A stretch of 64,000 nt of DNA from Eutreptiella sp. 'Long Island Sound 2002'. Its lineage: Eukaryota; Euglenozoa; Euglenophyceae; Eutreptiales; Eutreptiaceae. Positions 39,085-50,689 of the stretch are shown one piece after another. The DNA is taken from the NCBI GenBank assembly GCA_964036045.1, contig OZ038380.1:184776108-184840107 (forward strand). The letters are read 5' to 3'. The notes below the pieces were generated by a model. It did not search any database. It was not told the origin of the DNA and worked only from the letters and a program-made list of their open reading frames with translations. The translations under genes and the position numbers were made by a program. How positions within the stretch are numbered: position 1 is the first letter of the stretch; every line of letters starts with the position of its first letter.

Positions 39085-40724
39085 AAGAACCACATTCTGC
39101 TCAATCCACTGTTCATTCTTTCTGTTTATGTCATGATGTGGAGAACTGCGAATGTTTGATAATTTGACGTCAATCAATCAATTTTTCTTTGGTCCCCGTT
39201 CGGTAGTGTATCGAAAGTCGAAAACCGAAAGCCACGGAGTGTGCTGCCGTGTTCAGAAAAAACCAAACTCAGGCTTAATTCAGGCAGATTCGGGGTAATC
39301 TTGTCTCTGTTGGTCTGTGCATCTTTGGAATTTGGCTACTCGTGCAGATGGAAGCAAATGTACATAATCAAAACGCTGGCCAGCGACATTCACCCCTACA
39401 GGCACCCCCTGTAGTACTGGCTGCACCAGATGCGACGCCAGGAACTCAGATCGTACCTTCATTTGCTGTGATGCTAACGCCCAAGTCCAGATTCAGATCC
39501 AGGATCCTCAAATTTGCCTTGAATTTCTCAGGTTTGTCCATCATTCTGCCACTGTTGTACGAAACCCAGACGTCAATTGTTCAGACAACCCTCAGATAGG
39601 AGCTCTAGGGACTTCTAAAAGCAACCTCTGAAGTCCGTAAGCTTCGTTGTATTTTTGGCACACGCCAATGTGAGCTCAATCCGACCTGAAACTGTCGAAA
39701 ATGGTGAATCCAAGTGTCTTGTGGGACTCAATCGAAAGATGGGCCTTGTCCAAGTCGATTGACACCGCCGCCACTGTAAATACGGTGTCTCTCAGTTATA
39801 TACTGTCAGTAAAGCGCCTTCAGCGAACCTTCGGCGTGTTACATGCCAAGGATCCAGGGCTATCATGTCCCATCATGATGCATCATCACATGATCCACAT
39901 TTTGATGGAATCTGTTGGATGCTCGCGAACCAACGTGCCGGAAAGCACAATTGAGCTGAATAAACGACAATATATATTAACTCTAGTCTAAACGAAGATG
40001 TTAGTAGTTTCAGTTGTACACATTCCGCTTCATTTCACCTTCATCTTAGGGAATTTGCTGATGTTAGGACAATTTAGATTGATTTCCTTGTCATCTCCCC
40101 TCATTCCTCGAAGATCTGTTTAGATCTAAGTGAACAGAAAAACCTCCCTTCCTTCTGTGGTTCACTTAGGGTCTACAGACTACATCTGTATTTGTTTTCC
40201 CTCTCTGTGATTGTTGAATCCCCTTCATCTCTGCTCAATTTGATTCTCAATCTTGATGAATCTTGTGATCATCCACCAGATGCGCCAAATCTGAAGCACA
40301 TGCTGCACTTTTCAGAACGAGAAAAGCGGGATTAACACGATGTAGAGTTCGGCGAGGACACCGTAGCGTGCCCGCGACAGCGAAACTGTGCCAGAGCGCT
40401 GAGATGTCACTCCATTTCTTGATCCCCCCACGCAATCCACCAATAATCTACCTCATTCTCAACCAATGCATGGTTTGGTATCGATTCTCGATACGTTTAC
40501 ATGCTTTTTGGCCCTTGACCTAATGTTTTACTGCACGGAGGACTGTTCGTCACTTCTCATTCTGTCTCATTTCAGGTCCATCCATCCTGATTCAGTGCCA
40601 ATTCAGCCCAAATCAGGTCAGATCAAGCAGATTTCGCCCCATCGAGGCTACATTTCTATTTTTTTCTGGGACTTACCCGCACTACGTTCTTCGTTGACGT
40701 AGCGACACACCCCAGTGTGTTTTT
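39085..40724 (+). other. 3' untranslated region of element 2
   Basis: A 1.64-kb non-coding segment between pol and the polypurine tract. It holds a strong hairpin at 40126-40169 and a few short frames without motifs. Element 1 has a comparable segment, so it may carry RNA signals such as packaging or dimerisation. Confidence 0.6.
40126..40169 (+). other. Stem-loop in element 2 3' UTR
   Basis: CTAAGTGAAC pairs perfectly with GTTCACTTAG; inside it AGAA pairs with TTCT, leaving a GTG bulge and a 13-nt pyrimidine-rich loop. It could be an RNA signal of the retrotransposon. Confidence 0.5.
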
Positions 40725-40734
40725 GGAGGGGGAG
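40725..40734 (+). other. Polypurine tract of element 2
   Basis: GGAGGGGGAG directly before the 3' LTR start TGTAAG. Confidence 0.85.
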
Positions 40735-41266
40735 TGTAAGTGCGGCTAGCCCCATCTGCTCAGATTTTCAGACATTCTGTCCAGATTGGCTACATTTTGG
40801 TCATTTTCTTTGCTTCGGCGGAATCGCCGCCGCGCAGCTCAGTCTCAGGATGAGACCTATATATTTCTGATATGCCGGATCTGATTCCGCGGTCCATTCC
40901 CCGTAAATCTGCCGCGTTCCGATCATTTAGCTGGAATTGCCATTTGCCGCTGACGCGCGCTCGCGGGCCAGATCGGCCAAACATTTTTCATAATTGGATT
41001 TATATAAATCTTTTCAGACAGTTTTGGACACTCAGATGTATTTAGAATAATCCGCATCAATTTTCTTCATAGACTGGGGTTTTCTGCCGGATAACACTCA
41101 ACATGGATCTTGCTTCTGTTGTTGCTGCTCTCGCCTCCGTTGGTGTTCGAGTCTCCGGTTCTACCCCCAATAACAACGTTCAGGTCGACTCCTCGCGTGC
41201 CTGCCCCACTGGTCTTGCCGGCCCCGAGCCCTCCGGCACCATCAACGACCCAGGGCAACACTTTCA
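40735..41266 (+). repeat. 3' LTR of element 2
   Basis: 532 bp. Differences from the 5' LTR seen by eye are single changes near 40996 and 41079, three clustered near 41234-41236, and one near 41257. After CTTTCA the flanking TSD CAGTC follows. Confidence 0.95.
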
Positions 41267-41269
41267 CAG

Positions 41270-41843
41270 TCACGGAAACCATTCTTGCCAGTTGATAATG
41301 TAAACGGCGTCCATATCCTGAACGTTCGCTGTCACTTGCTCAATAAAATCTGGGAATAGACCGGCACGACCTGTGTAGTATGTGGCAACATTAGGCGTCT
41401 CCAACAAACAAGAGATTGGCTGTGCAAGCAGAACAGGGCTGCTCGTCATGCAGGTCAACCAGAGCTCCTCAGACTCGTCTCGATCCAAATTCGAAATAGT
41501 TCCCAAGGCCTTCAGCACCCAGCCGGCAGCACGGATTCCCATCTGGCTTTTGTATTGGCCTGAGTCTGTCATGAACACATTGGGCACTTTAACCAGGAAC
41601 TTCGCGGGGATCGCAAATGTGCAGATCCGCTCCTCATAAACGGAGGTCGAATGGCTGAAACCCCTTTCATAGATCTCTACAGTCACGAATTGCCAGCCAG
41701 CCAGTTGATCTGCATCCCCCAGTTGTGTCCGCAGGAACGTCACTCTCCAGCCCAGCAACAACGATGGGCACTCCCTGGTTTGCCAGTTTGAGTATCAGAG
41801 GATGTAGATCATCCATCTGCTCTTTGGTTGTCTCGAGGAACAC
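41270..41843 (-). pseudogene. Minus-strand gene fragment beside element 2
   Basis: The frame 41761-41270 is well composed (for example ERICTFAIPAKFLVKVPNVF and VLLAQPISCLLETPNVATYY) and reads into the element 2 insertion site. Upstream, another frame from 41843 (VFLETTKEQMDDLHPLILKL) is equally protein-like but ends in a different phase, so a frameshift lies near 41750-41780. No domain is recognised; a faint likeness to the thymidine-kinase segment 'P-VVAGL' is not enough to call it. Confidence 0.4.
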
Positions 41844-42112
41844 CTGAAACGCAAATTTCTAAAATTAACGCACTGTAGCGCGTTCCGAACACGAATCTTA
41901 AATAATTGGGGGGGTGTTTCGACGACACTACAAAGCAAATGGCAAACCATTGCATAGTTCCGCAGTACCATCTCGTAGGGCAGGGCTTCTCCAGCAATGA
42001 TGGGCAGGGCCTCGATGTGGGGTCCGCTGGGCTCCTCATTCCCTTGTGGTGCAGCCAACCGGACCCGTGTGGTCTTCTCCTTGTCTGATACTTCCACCTT
42101 TGGCTCAATCAA
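41795..42112 (-). pseudogene. Upstream coding segment of the same minus-strand locus
   Basis: MIEPKVEVSDKEKTTRVRLA ... EALPYEMVLRNYAM is protein-like up to about 41948. A GT at 41947 and an AG at 41844-41845 (TTTCAG) would join it in phase to the frame beginning at 41843, removing 104 nt, so an intron is plausible. The donor (GTTTGC) is atypical. Together with 41270-41843 and 30184-30462 it would form one gene broken by element 2. Confidence 0.35.
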
Positions 42113-42474
42113 AGGTCTTCATAACGCTGAACGCAGATCCGCCAATTCCAGGTCGCTCCAAAGCGGTGCTTTGCTCCCCGAATCCCAACTGGGGTATGGA
42201 TCTTGTGGACTCCAGTTCCATCGGCCCAGATTCAACTTGGTTGCTCCTGAGGCCCGTCCGAGAAGTTTTTTGATGCGCTGTGACTCGTGGTGGTTCACTG
42301 TACCATAAATGGCAGCAGCTTATGACAGTCTGGCAGTATAAGCGAAGCGAGGGGGTGCTTCTACGAGAGTCGCCTGCGCTGTTGCGCAACAAAATGTTTT
42401 TTGAATTTAACAATGAATTCAACGATAAAACTCATGTATGTCGAAAGTTTCCACGATTTTAAATCAATACGAAG

Positions 42475-43340
42475 ATGGAAACTTATGTACGATCTCTGCT
42501 GGCCACAGAGAGGCAAAGCGAGCTGTTCTCCCAAGTCCCGGCGCTAATTCTGATTACAAAAACAATCCAGAAGCTGCTCATTGCGCAACTTCCGATTTCA
42601 GATCGCCCAGAGGGCCATTACTTCAGGACAGGTAAATGCCGATACGGAGCAAAATGCCTGTTTCGTCACACTGATCCAACATTGGTTCAAGCACAAAGTA
42701 CGAGTTGCAATTTATGTCAAGACAAGCCCTCCGCCTTTCAACATTCTCCCTACTCGCTTTCAAACCACAAGATCCTGAACAACGAGCCTCGGAATATGCA
42801 GCAACCAAAACGTGGGAACAAACCCGAAAAAGCTCACCACGTTCAAACTGAAAAGGAGGAAGCCACGCTCACTGAATCTCACGCAACGCCGACGGAACGG
42901 GCTCTGAACAAAATCCACACAAGCTCACTGTACGCCAGGAAGGATGAATTGTCTACATCATCTCCGGCAGCACCAAGGTCTCCGAAACAACTGCAACCTA
43001 CCTCAACACCGTCTCACCCAAAACCACTGGATCCTCTATCACTTAACGCAATGTTCGCATCATGCCCGTCCAATGGAACACCGCCGCCTCCGAAGAGAAG
43101 TTTCTCCTCAGCGAACTATTCCGCCTGTCTTTCAGATGAACTACGCCGAGACAGAGACAACAATTCAAGTGGACGAGAAGAATTTGACCATCCGGAAGGA
43201 TCCGGGGAGAACTCCACCACACCATGGACATCAGTCAAAGGCCGACGCCGACGCAGAGGTCCACCGCCACGCGACGAGATCGAAAAAGCCGTAGACGAAA
43301 CTCACAGGTTGTGTAAAGACTGTGGGGAATGCTTTCTTTT
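42475..43340 (+). pseudogene. 5' part of a zinc-finger/zinc-ribbon gene split by a retroposon
   Basis: ATG 42475 follows an in-frame TAA at 42460. Near residues 50-65 lies a CCCH-like finger (FRTGKCRYGAKCLFRH; C55, C61, H65) whose expected first Cys is missing. A long low-complexity Ser/Pro/Gln/Thr region follows, then a basic patch (KGRRRRRGPPPR). At C280-C283 (CKDCGECF) a zinc ribbon begins but is cut after about residue 288 by the insertion at 43341. The ribbon is completed by 46547 onward, in the same reading frame. The type resembles the 'probable zinc-ribbon' family (CxxCG ... F ... RCxxCR). Likely an RNA- or nucleic-acid-binding host protein. Confidence 0.65.
43330..43340 (+). repeat. 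Target-site duplication, left copy (TGCTTTCTTTT)
   Basis: Identical to 46536-46546. The 11-bp length fits target-primed reverse transcription (LINE/SINE type). Confidence 0.9.
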
Positions 43341-46300
43341 AGCAGGGTACAAGCGGAACAGGCACACAAGCACACACACACCCCAACACCCCAGCCAGGA
43401 GTGGCGGGGCGCAGCCGAAACCCGAGCCCAAACACACACACCCACACCGCACACCCCAGCCAGCAGCGGCAGTGGACAAGCGGAGCGCGCAAACCAGCAC
43501 ACACACACCCCAACACCCCGGCCAGGAGTGGCGGGGCCAAGCCGAAACCCGAGCCCAAGCACACACACCCACGCCGCACACCCCAGCCAGGAGTGGCGGG
43601 GTACAGGGGGAGCACGCACACCAACACCCACACCCCAAGACCCCAGCCAGGAGTGGCGGGGCGCAGCCAAAACCGGAGCCCACACACACACACCCACACC
43701 ACACACCCGAGCCAGGAGAGCTGGGGTACAAGGGGAGCGCCCACACCAGCACGCACACACCCCAACACCCCAGCCAGGAGAGGCGGGGTACGAGGGGAGC
43801 GCCCACACCAGCATACACACACCCCAACACCCCAGCCAGGAGTGGCGGGGCGCAGCCGAAATTCAAACCCAAACACGCACACCCACGCCGCACGCCCCAG
43901 CCAGTAGTGCCGGGGTACAAGGGGAGCACGCACAGCAACACGCACACCCAAACACCCAAGCCAGGAGTGGCGGGGCGCGGCCCAATACCGAGCCCAAGCA
44001 CGCACACGCACTCAACACACCCCAGCCAGGAGTGGCGGGGTACAGAGGGAGCACGCGCACAAACACACACACACCCCAACGACCCAGCCAGGAGTGGCGG
44101 GGCGCAGCCGAAACCCGAGCCCAAGCACACACACCCACACCGCACACCCCAGCCAGGAGTGGCGGGGTAAAAGGGGAGCGCCCACACCAGCACACACACA
44201 CCCCAACACCCGAGCCAGGAGTGGCGGGGCGCAGCCGAAACCCGAACCCGAACACACGCACCCACGCCGCGCGCCCCAGCCAGGAGTGGCGGGGTACAAG
44301 GGGAGCACGCACACACACACGCACACCCAAACACCCCAGCCAGGTGTGGCGGGGCGCAGCCCGAACCCGAGCTCAAACACACACACCCACACCGCACACC
44401 CCAGCCAGGAGTGGCGGGGTACAAGCGGAGCCCGCATACCAGCACACACACAGCCCAACACCCCAGCCAGGAGTGGTGGGGCGCAACCGAAACCCGAGCC
44501 CAAGCACACACACCCACACCACATACCCCAGCCAGGAGAGGCAGGGAACAAGGGGAGCACGCACACAAACATGCACACGCCAACACCCCAGCCAGGAGTG
44601 GCGGGGCGCAGCCGAAACCCGAGCCCAAACACACACACCCACACCACACACCCCAGCCGGGAGTGGTGGGGTACAAGCGGAGCGCGCACACAAACACACA
44701 CAGGCACACCGCACATCCCAGCCAGGAGAGGCGGGGTACAAGGGGAGCACGCACACCAGCACACACACACCCCAACACCCCAGCCAGGAGTGGCGGGGCG
44801 CAACCGAAACCCGAGCCCAAGCACACACCCACACCGCACACCCCAGCCAGGAGTGGCGGGGTACGGGCGGAGCACGCACACAAACACGCACACCCCAACA
44901 CCCCAGCCAGGAGTGGCGGGGCGCAGCCGAAACCCGAGCCCAAACACACACACCCACGCCGCACGGCCCAGCCAGGAGTGGCAGGGAACAAGGGGAGCAC
45001 GCACACAAACACGCACACACCAGCACCCCAGCCAGGAGTGGCGGGGCGCAGCCAAAACCCGAGCCCAAACACACACACCCACACCGCAGACCCCAGCCAG
45101 GAGTGGCGGGGTACAAGCGGAGCGCGCACACAAACACACACAGGCACAGCGTACATCCCGGCAAGGAGAGGCGGGGCACAAGGGAAGCGCCCACACCAGC
45201 ACACACACACCCCAACATCCCAGCCAGGAGTCGCGGGGCGCAACCGAAACCCGAGCCCAAGCACACACGCCCACACCGCGCACCCCAGCCAGGAGTGGCA
45301 GGGTACAAGGGGAGCACGCACACAAACACGCACACCCCAACAACCCAACCAGGAGTGGCGGGGCGCAGCCGAAACCCGAGCCCCAACACCCACACCCACA
45401 CCGCACACCCCAGCCAGGAGTGGTGGGGTACAAACGGAGCGCGCACACGAGCAAAAACACACCCCAACACCCCAGCCAGGAGTGGCGGGGCGCAGCGGAA
45501 ACCCAAGCCCAAGCAAATACACCCACGCCGCACACCGCAGCCAGGAGTGGCGGGGTACAAGGGGAGCACGCACACAAACACGCACACTCCAACACCCCAG
45601 CAAGGATTGGCGGGGCACAGCCGAAACCCCAGCCCAAACACACACACCCACACCTCACACCCCAGCCAGGAGTGGCGGGGTACAAGGGGAGCGCGCACAC
45701 CAGCACACACACACCCCATCACCCCAGCCAGGAGTGGCGGGGCGCAGCCAAAACCCGAGCCCAAACACACACACCCACGCCGCACACCCCAGCCAGGAGT
45801 GGCAGGGTGCAAGCAGAGCACGCACACAAGCACACACAAACCCCGACACCCCAGCCAGGAGTGGCGGGCCGCAGCCGAGATCCGAGCCCAAGCTCATGCA
45901 CCCAAGCCGCACACCCCAGCCAGGAGTGGCGGGGTACAAGTGGTACAGGCCCCGAGCACACACACACCCCAATACCCCAGCCAGGAGTGGCGGGGCGCAG
46001 CCGAAACCCCAACCCAACCACAACCCAGACCTAAATGCAAGCGCCACGCAACAGTAGGAAACCCAGCGTCCATAGCCCGGGCACTGAGGCAGCCCGTGCC
46101 ATGCAGGTGACCCGGCCAAACGAGATCCAGAGCCCGGGGGTAAGGCTGCATCCTAAGGCCTGCGCTGCTTTGGGACTCGAGGCGGAGCGTGCGACACCCA
46201 AGCACCTCGGAACCCAAGTACGAAGAACATGCATGCATGCCTTGGGAACGGGATACGCCAGGAAGTCCGGTGAACCCCTAGGGTTCAGCCCAAAGGAGGG

Positions 46301-46535
46301 GACGTGCGCAAGCACCGAGGCCCACCCTCCCGGCATGACAAGCAGTCACGCTGGCGGCAATCAGCCCTCCCGGTGTTGCCCGGGGCCGCTTTGTTGGGGG
46401 CCACCAGTCAGGTCTAGCGGGATGTAAGTCGCCTCCCCTCTTCCTGCGCGGAACCTCTTCCTGTTTGTCACAGGGGTGACGCCAGGGGGAACCATGGGGC
46501 GCCTCTCCACGACCGAGTGCACCTACCTACCTACC
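43341..46535 (+). mobile_element. Minisatellite retroposon, copy 2 (inserted in a gene)
   Basis: 3195 bp bounded by the 11-bp duplication TGCTTTCTTTT. It starts within the minisatellite (AGCAGGGTACAAGCGG), has about 21 dimeric units, then a unique 3' part (46011-46520) and the tail (ACCT)n at 46521-46535. The 3' part matches copy 1 in inverted orientation. A variable 5' end, a simple-repeat 3' tail and an 11-bp TSD are the signature of a non-LTR-mobilised retroposon. No RT is encoded, so it would depend on a LINE in trans. Confidence 0.82.
43345..46010 (+). repeat. Dimeric minisatellite array (copy 2)
   Basis: The same 62/65-bp alternation as copy 1, read here as CCCCAGCCAGGAGTGGCGGGG. The two half-units carry GGGTACAAGCGGAGCGCGC and GGCGCAGCCGAAACCCGAGC. 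Frames encode His/Thr/Pro-rich and Cys/Val/Gly-rich repeats in all phases on both strands, so I do not annotate a protein. Confidence 0.93.
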
Positions 46536-46546
46536 TGCTTTCTTTT
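46536..46546 (+). repeat. Target-site duplication, right copy (TGCTTTCTTTT)
   Basis: Second copy of the 11-bp duplication, directly after the ACCT tail. Confidence 0.9.
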
Positions 46547-47108
46547 GACAGCCAATAAAAAGGCCTGGTTCGAAAGCAAAGGGTTGCAACCACCCAAAAG
46601 GTGCTCTGTCTGTCGCGACCAACGCAAACTCAAACATCTCCAGCAGACACCCCAACCATTGAAGGTGATTATATATCAACACGCCCCAGCCCACACCAAA
46701 TCACCATCTCCAGCAAAGCACAGGCCCACAACGCCTTCTCCATCACCATCTACACCACCGCAAATATCCCTTGACACTCCAAAAATTTCACCCGCTTCTT
46801 ACTCCTTTCCACCTCTACCACGCCCATGTGCTCAGCAAAATATCAAAGAAGATGCCGACAGCCAAGAATCCACAAAAAACACTCTATGGGCTGACGAAAT
46901 GAGCCACAGCACGGTATGCTCTGCATCATCAATTCTCACTCTACCAAACAGCTTAGATGAATCCATTTCGATGGCAAATTCCATCCTAAACCCGGACACC
47001 AACCCAGTAAACCATTTCCTGGCAAAAGAAGTTTTCATTCAATGCTGCTCTGAGAAACTCATAAACCCCAATGTCAAGCTTAAGCACATGTCTTTCATAT
47101 TTATATAA
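46547..47108 (+). pseudogene. 3' part of the zinc-ribbon gene
   Basis: Continues the ribbon with ANKKAWFESKGLQPPKRCSV and CRDQRK (second C-X2-C), followed by a Ser/Pro/Thr-rich region and a short hydrophobic end, stop at 47106-47108. Removal of 43341-46546 puts it in exact register with the 5' part. The gene is therefore disrupted in this haplotype, unless the insert is spliced out, for which I see no clear sites. Confidence 0.65.
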
Positions 47109-48119
47109 ACTTTCCTACAGTCCTACAAAGCCAAACTCAAATACCAACCTTCATGTTCCTCCTCAATGCACTCTGATGCACCAGACTTGCAATCGACTTC
47201 CTCGAATCAGTCTGAATGACCTCACATATCTGCATCCTTTGTTCCTCTGATCAGCAAGCAGAACAACGATGAAGATGAGCTTAAAGAAGAAGAGTACACT
47301 TTAAATTCAGGAGTCACTTTGTTGCACCTTGCACTGGAAGACTTCGGAATGAACTCAACTTCTACCTGCTCTCTGCATTGCTTTGCTGCCATGCTGACGC
47401 TCATTGGATCTTTTTATGGGCCCTGTTTTTCAGGAGCCCAATCTCACGGTCCAGCTTTATCAATTATCACTCATTTTTAGTTTTCAGTTTCTGGTGAAGA
47501 GCACTGAATCTTTTTTGAATGCATAGAACAACGTACAGTCTGCTAATCAGCCTTGCATCAGGTACAGATCAACAGATCATGCAGTGGTGGAACTGTAAAA
47601 GCGATCCTGTCATAATCTCTTTCAGTCATTTTCAGCTCCTTTTTCAAACTGTTTCCTCACCTGTTGATAGCCCCAAAAATGTTGACTGCCATTTGTCACT
47701 CTCCCTAGGCTTTTGGTGCCACTCTTGGCAGTGCTTTGCACCCAGGGAAATTCACTGTGGCATGATCTATTTGTATGGGTATCATACCCGTGGCTGTCCT
47801 TCGAGGAACCTCGCATGGTGAGCAGTTTGTGATTTTATTTTGGGCGGGAAACCGCCATGTCTCAAAAAAAAAGCGAGGGGGTGCTTTGGTGAAAACAGTT
47901 GTACATACATTTGGACTCCTGGAGGATGTTGTTGTTTGGATGCAATCCCACAGCCTATCCTTCTTCAGGTTGTGTGCTTTGCTCTGCAGGGCTGACAGTT
48001 TGGTGTCCGATCCATTCATGTACCCAACTATTTCTTCAATCTGATCTCCGTGCAGGCCAGTCAGAGGTCGTAGGGCAAACGGGGTCAAAGCTGTACCAAA
48101 TATGCTGCAGCGCGTTCTT
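47109..48119. other. Between zinc-ribbon gene and LINE; no confident gene
   Basis: A minus-strand frame (48268-47705) overlaps the end of the LINE RT and runs on with protein-like stretches such as LTGLHGDQIEEIVGYMNG. It may be a coding remnant of the locus into which the LINE inserted. No domain is recognised. Confidence 0.3.
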
Positions 48120-49573
48120 TTACCGAAATTTGGTGTATTCGACGTGCAGCAGGCGTGATTGAGAGTCAGGAGGAGGGCAGACCTTCCTTTGACGTCTGTT
48201 CGAACTGCTCGATCGCATCGGCGATGGCACCATTGCTGATTTATACCATAGTAACCAGCAGCTTCCACTGTTTCTATGCAGCATCCTATCCAAAGACATG
48301 ATTGTTAAGGGAGCCAGTACAGCAACAACTTCTTGTCGTCCTATGCCAGTCCATCTGGATATGTAGGCCCACCAGAGTTGTCTCAACCCTAATCCTCCTT
48401 GGCTGACGTCTGTACTCATTCGGAGTTTGTTCATGGTGTTCTCCACGCCGGGGGTGTCGCGTAGATAGGCTAAGAGGATGTGGTCCCATTGAGCCATTCT
48501 TTGTTTGTCCCCGATGAAGAGGGCGCGGTAGGTCCACCGAGGGATAAGGACTGCGTTAACAATGATTGTTTTTTCAAATGATTTAAGAGGCAGTGTGTTG
48601 TATGCGGCTAGGTCTTGTCGGAGTTGGTCTGTGGCCATTTCCCACGCTTGGTCTTCATATGTTGGGTGTGCAATGATATGTCCTAAGTAAATTATAATGG
48701 CGCGTTTCACAGTCAGGGCTTGGTTCATCCAATGTAGCTCATGCTTTTGGTAGTCTCTGTTCCAATGGTATATCTCAGTTTTGTCTGTGTTAAATCGTAC
48801 TCCCATCGTGCAGGCCACGTCTTTCAGGTTGTTCAGTGTGGTTTCCACTTCTGTTTGGGAGGTCACTGTGACCGCAATGTCGTCTACGAAGACATATAGT
48901 CTTGCATCCGGTTGTCGTTGGAGGGTTTCCCGGAGTAGAACGTCATAGTAGATGAGGAAGAGTGTGGGAGAAAGTGGGCATCCTTCTTTCATTCCCCCTT
49001 TGGGGCATATTGGTATGTCTTTTCTATGCAGCTGCACCATGGCTGGTGTGTTGCGGTATATGCCGGTGACCATTCTGGCTATGGGTTCAGGTGCCCGTGA
49101 GGTTGTTATGATGTCGGAGATCAGTTCCCTAGGGACTGAGGGGAAGGCCTTGGCCACGTCAAGCAAGGCCACGTATCCCTCTCCTGTGTGGAGGTTGTTA
49201 GTGAGTCTTGTTGCGAGGGTTTGTGTGTTACGCCCACAAAGTGCCCCATGTTGGATGTCGAGCAGTCCCGGGACCGTTGCTGCCGTGACCATCTTGGGGA
49301 TTAGGCGGGTGAGTATGCTGTATATTGCCGTGGACACGTATATTGCTCTATAGTTCCGGGGGTCGTTGGGATCTTTTTTTTTTGTAGATTAGTATGACTC
49401 TGAAAGACAACCAGCCTGTGGGGACTGGTTCGTCTCTCCATACCTCCAGGATCGCGTTGTATATGTGTTGTAGTGTGGTCTGTGGTATGTGCCGCAGTAG
49501 GTGCGGCGGGACTCCGTCCGGCCCGGCCGCTTTCTTTCTTGGGGCCTTTAGGCCGGAGATGAAATCCTGCCAT
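48120..49573 (-). pseudogene. LINE reverse transcriptase
   Basis: From 49573 a frame carries the RT start block AAGPDGVPPHLLRHIPQ. A run of ten T at 49374-49383 (A on the coding strand) then shifts to the frame 49337-48120. Motif A: LLDVAKAFPSV (Asp retained). Motif B: GGMKEGCPLSPTLF (Glu in place of the usual Gln). Motif C: YVFVDDIAVTV, with both catalytic Asp. Thumb region follows, ending EYTKFR. The protein copies element RNA at a nicked target. The broken homopolymer could be a real mutation or an assembly error. Confidence 0.82.
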
Positions 49574-49585
49574 GTTGGTTCCTCT

Positions 49586-50641
49586 TTATTCGAGTTTCGT
49601 TTCGTGATGTGTCGGTGTATGAGTTCCCGGCACTGTGTTGTGTCGCATGTTGGGTCTCCTGCGAAATGGTATGTGTGCGGTTCCCCCTATGGGTGGTTGT
49701 GGTGAGTCTGAGGTGATCAAACCTCTGCACCACCTTTTTACTAGGTTGAAGAAGCAGCCCGACCTACGGACCGCTTGGCGTCGCATTGCAGCGATCCTCT
49801 TCCGTAGATGTAGCTCTTGCTCCTCTCCCCGCTTTTCTAGGTTGTCTGCTTGTGTATGCCTGACTGCCTCCGTTTGTTTGCGTGTATGTGGCCTTGCTGC
49901 TCTCGCCGTGGCGGCTAGGATGCGCCGGGTTTTGTTCAAGCTCGTATCATGTGGTTTGTGGGGGAGCGAGGCGATCATGTTTGCGTATCTCTTAAATTGT
50001 GGTGTGAACCACCGGGCAACTGTTGGGGGAGGCCTCTTTAGTCCTAGCTGTGTTGGTTTTCCCCAGGCTATTCGCAACAGCACCATTGCATGGTCGGATA
50101 TGGGCATATGTACCACCTCATACCCTGAGCAGCCGATGTTAGGTGTCTGTTGCCTTATGAGGATTGCGTCCAAGCGGCGGGGGTTGCCCCTCTTGGGTAT
50201 GCGTGTGTAGTATTGGGTGGCCTCTGGTTGGTGTGATGAGGCCAGCAGGGGGTCGATTAGGTCGGCCGTCTGTAGGCCCTCCTGCCATGGTCGATTGGGT
50301 TGGTCATTCCATAGGGCGTCGTTGAAGTCCCCCATGAGTAGGTCGTAGGGTGACATGGAGCGGATGAAATCATCTATCTCCTTTTTGTCCGGTTTGTTAA
50401 ATTTGGGGTAGATGTTTACTATGGTCCGTCGTTTGTCGTTGGGTAAGTGTATACGTAACGCGGCCGCTAGACCGTTTCGTGAGTAAATTGTGTCGGTGAT
50501 ATGCGGAACCAGGTGGTTTTTTATGAGGAAGGCGGCCCTTGGGTATCCTCCGGGTGCCGCAAGGCATTTATAGTTGTTCTGGAGTGCCGTGGTTGCGGCC
50601 TCCGGTCGGGGGAAGCCTGGGTCGCACTCCTGGATCCCCAC
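49586..50641 (-). pseudogene. LINE AP-like endonuclease
   Basis: EEP-family motifs in order: GIQECDPGFP (motif with catalytic Glu), LLMGDFNDALW, RRLDAILIR and the terminal PISDHAMVLL (Asp-His pair). The first motif, RIATWNEQG, lies in the same frame upstream (about 50703-50729) but is cut off by TAG and TGA codons two codons apart. A stop at 49586-49588 ends it before RT, although an overlapping frame continues into the RT linker. This domain nicks target DNA. Confidence 0.82.
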
Positions 50642-50689
50642 TATGTCGAGGTGGTTGTCGCTGATTAGTTGGGTAATGTTGGCTCAGCG

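Larger units (their letters stand above)
30492..41266 (+). mobile_element. Young, apparently intact Ty3/gypsy chromodomain LTR retrotransposon (element 2)
   Basis: 10,775 bp with two 532-bp LTRs (30492-31023, 40735-41266) that differ at only about 6 positions (about 1 percent). Both run from TGTAAG to CTTTCA. A perfect CAGTC duplication flanks it (30487-30491 and 41267-41271). It has a primer-binding site, a polypurine tract, one uninterrupted gag and one uninterrupted pol frame. Domain order and motifs match element 1, so the two are members of one lineage of different age. The intact frames and low LTR divergence make recent mobility likely. Confidence 0.96.

Noticed and set aside
41720-41843. 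Thymidine kinase gene
   Set aside because: Only a weak 'P-VVAGL' resemblance; no P-loop or zinc-binding cysteines nearby.
42475-46110. A single 1211-codon gene with a His/Thr/Pro-rich repeat domain
   Set aside because: The repeat part is a retroposon insert bounded by an 11-bp TSD; only the first about 288 codons belong to the gene.
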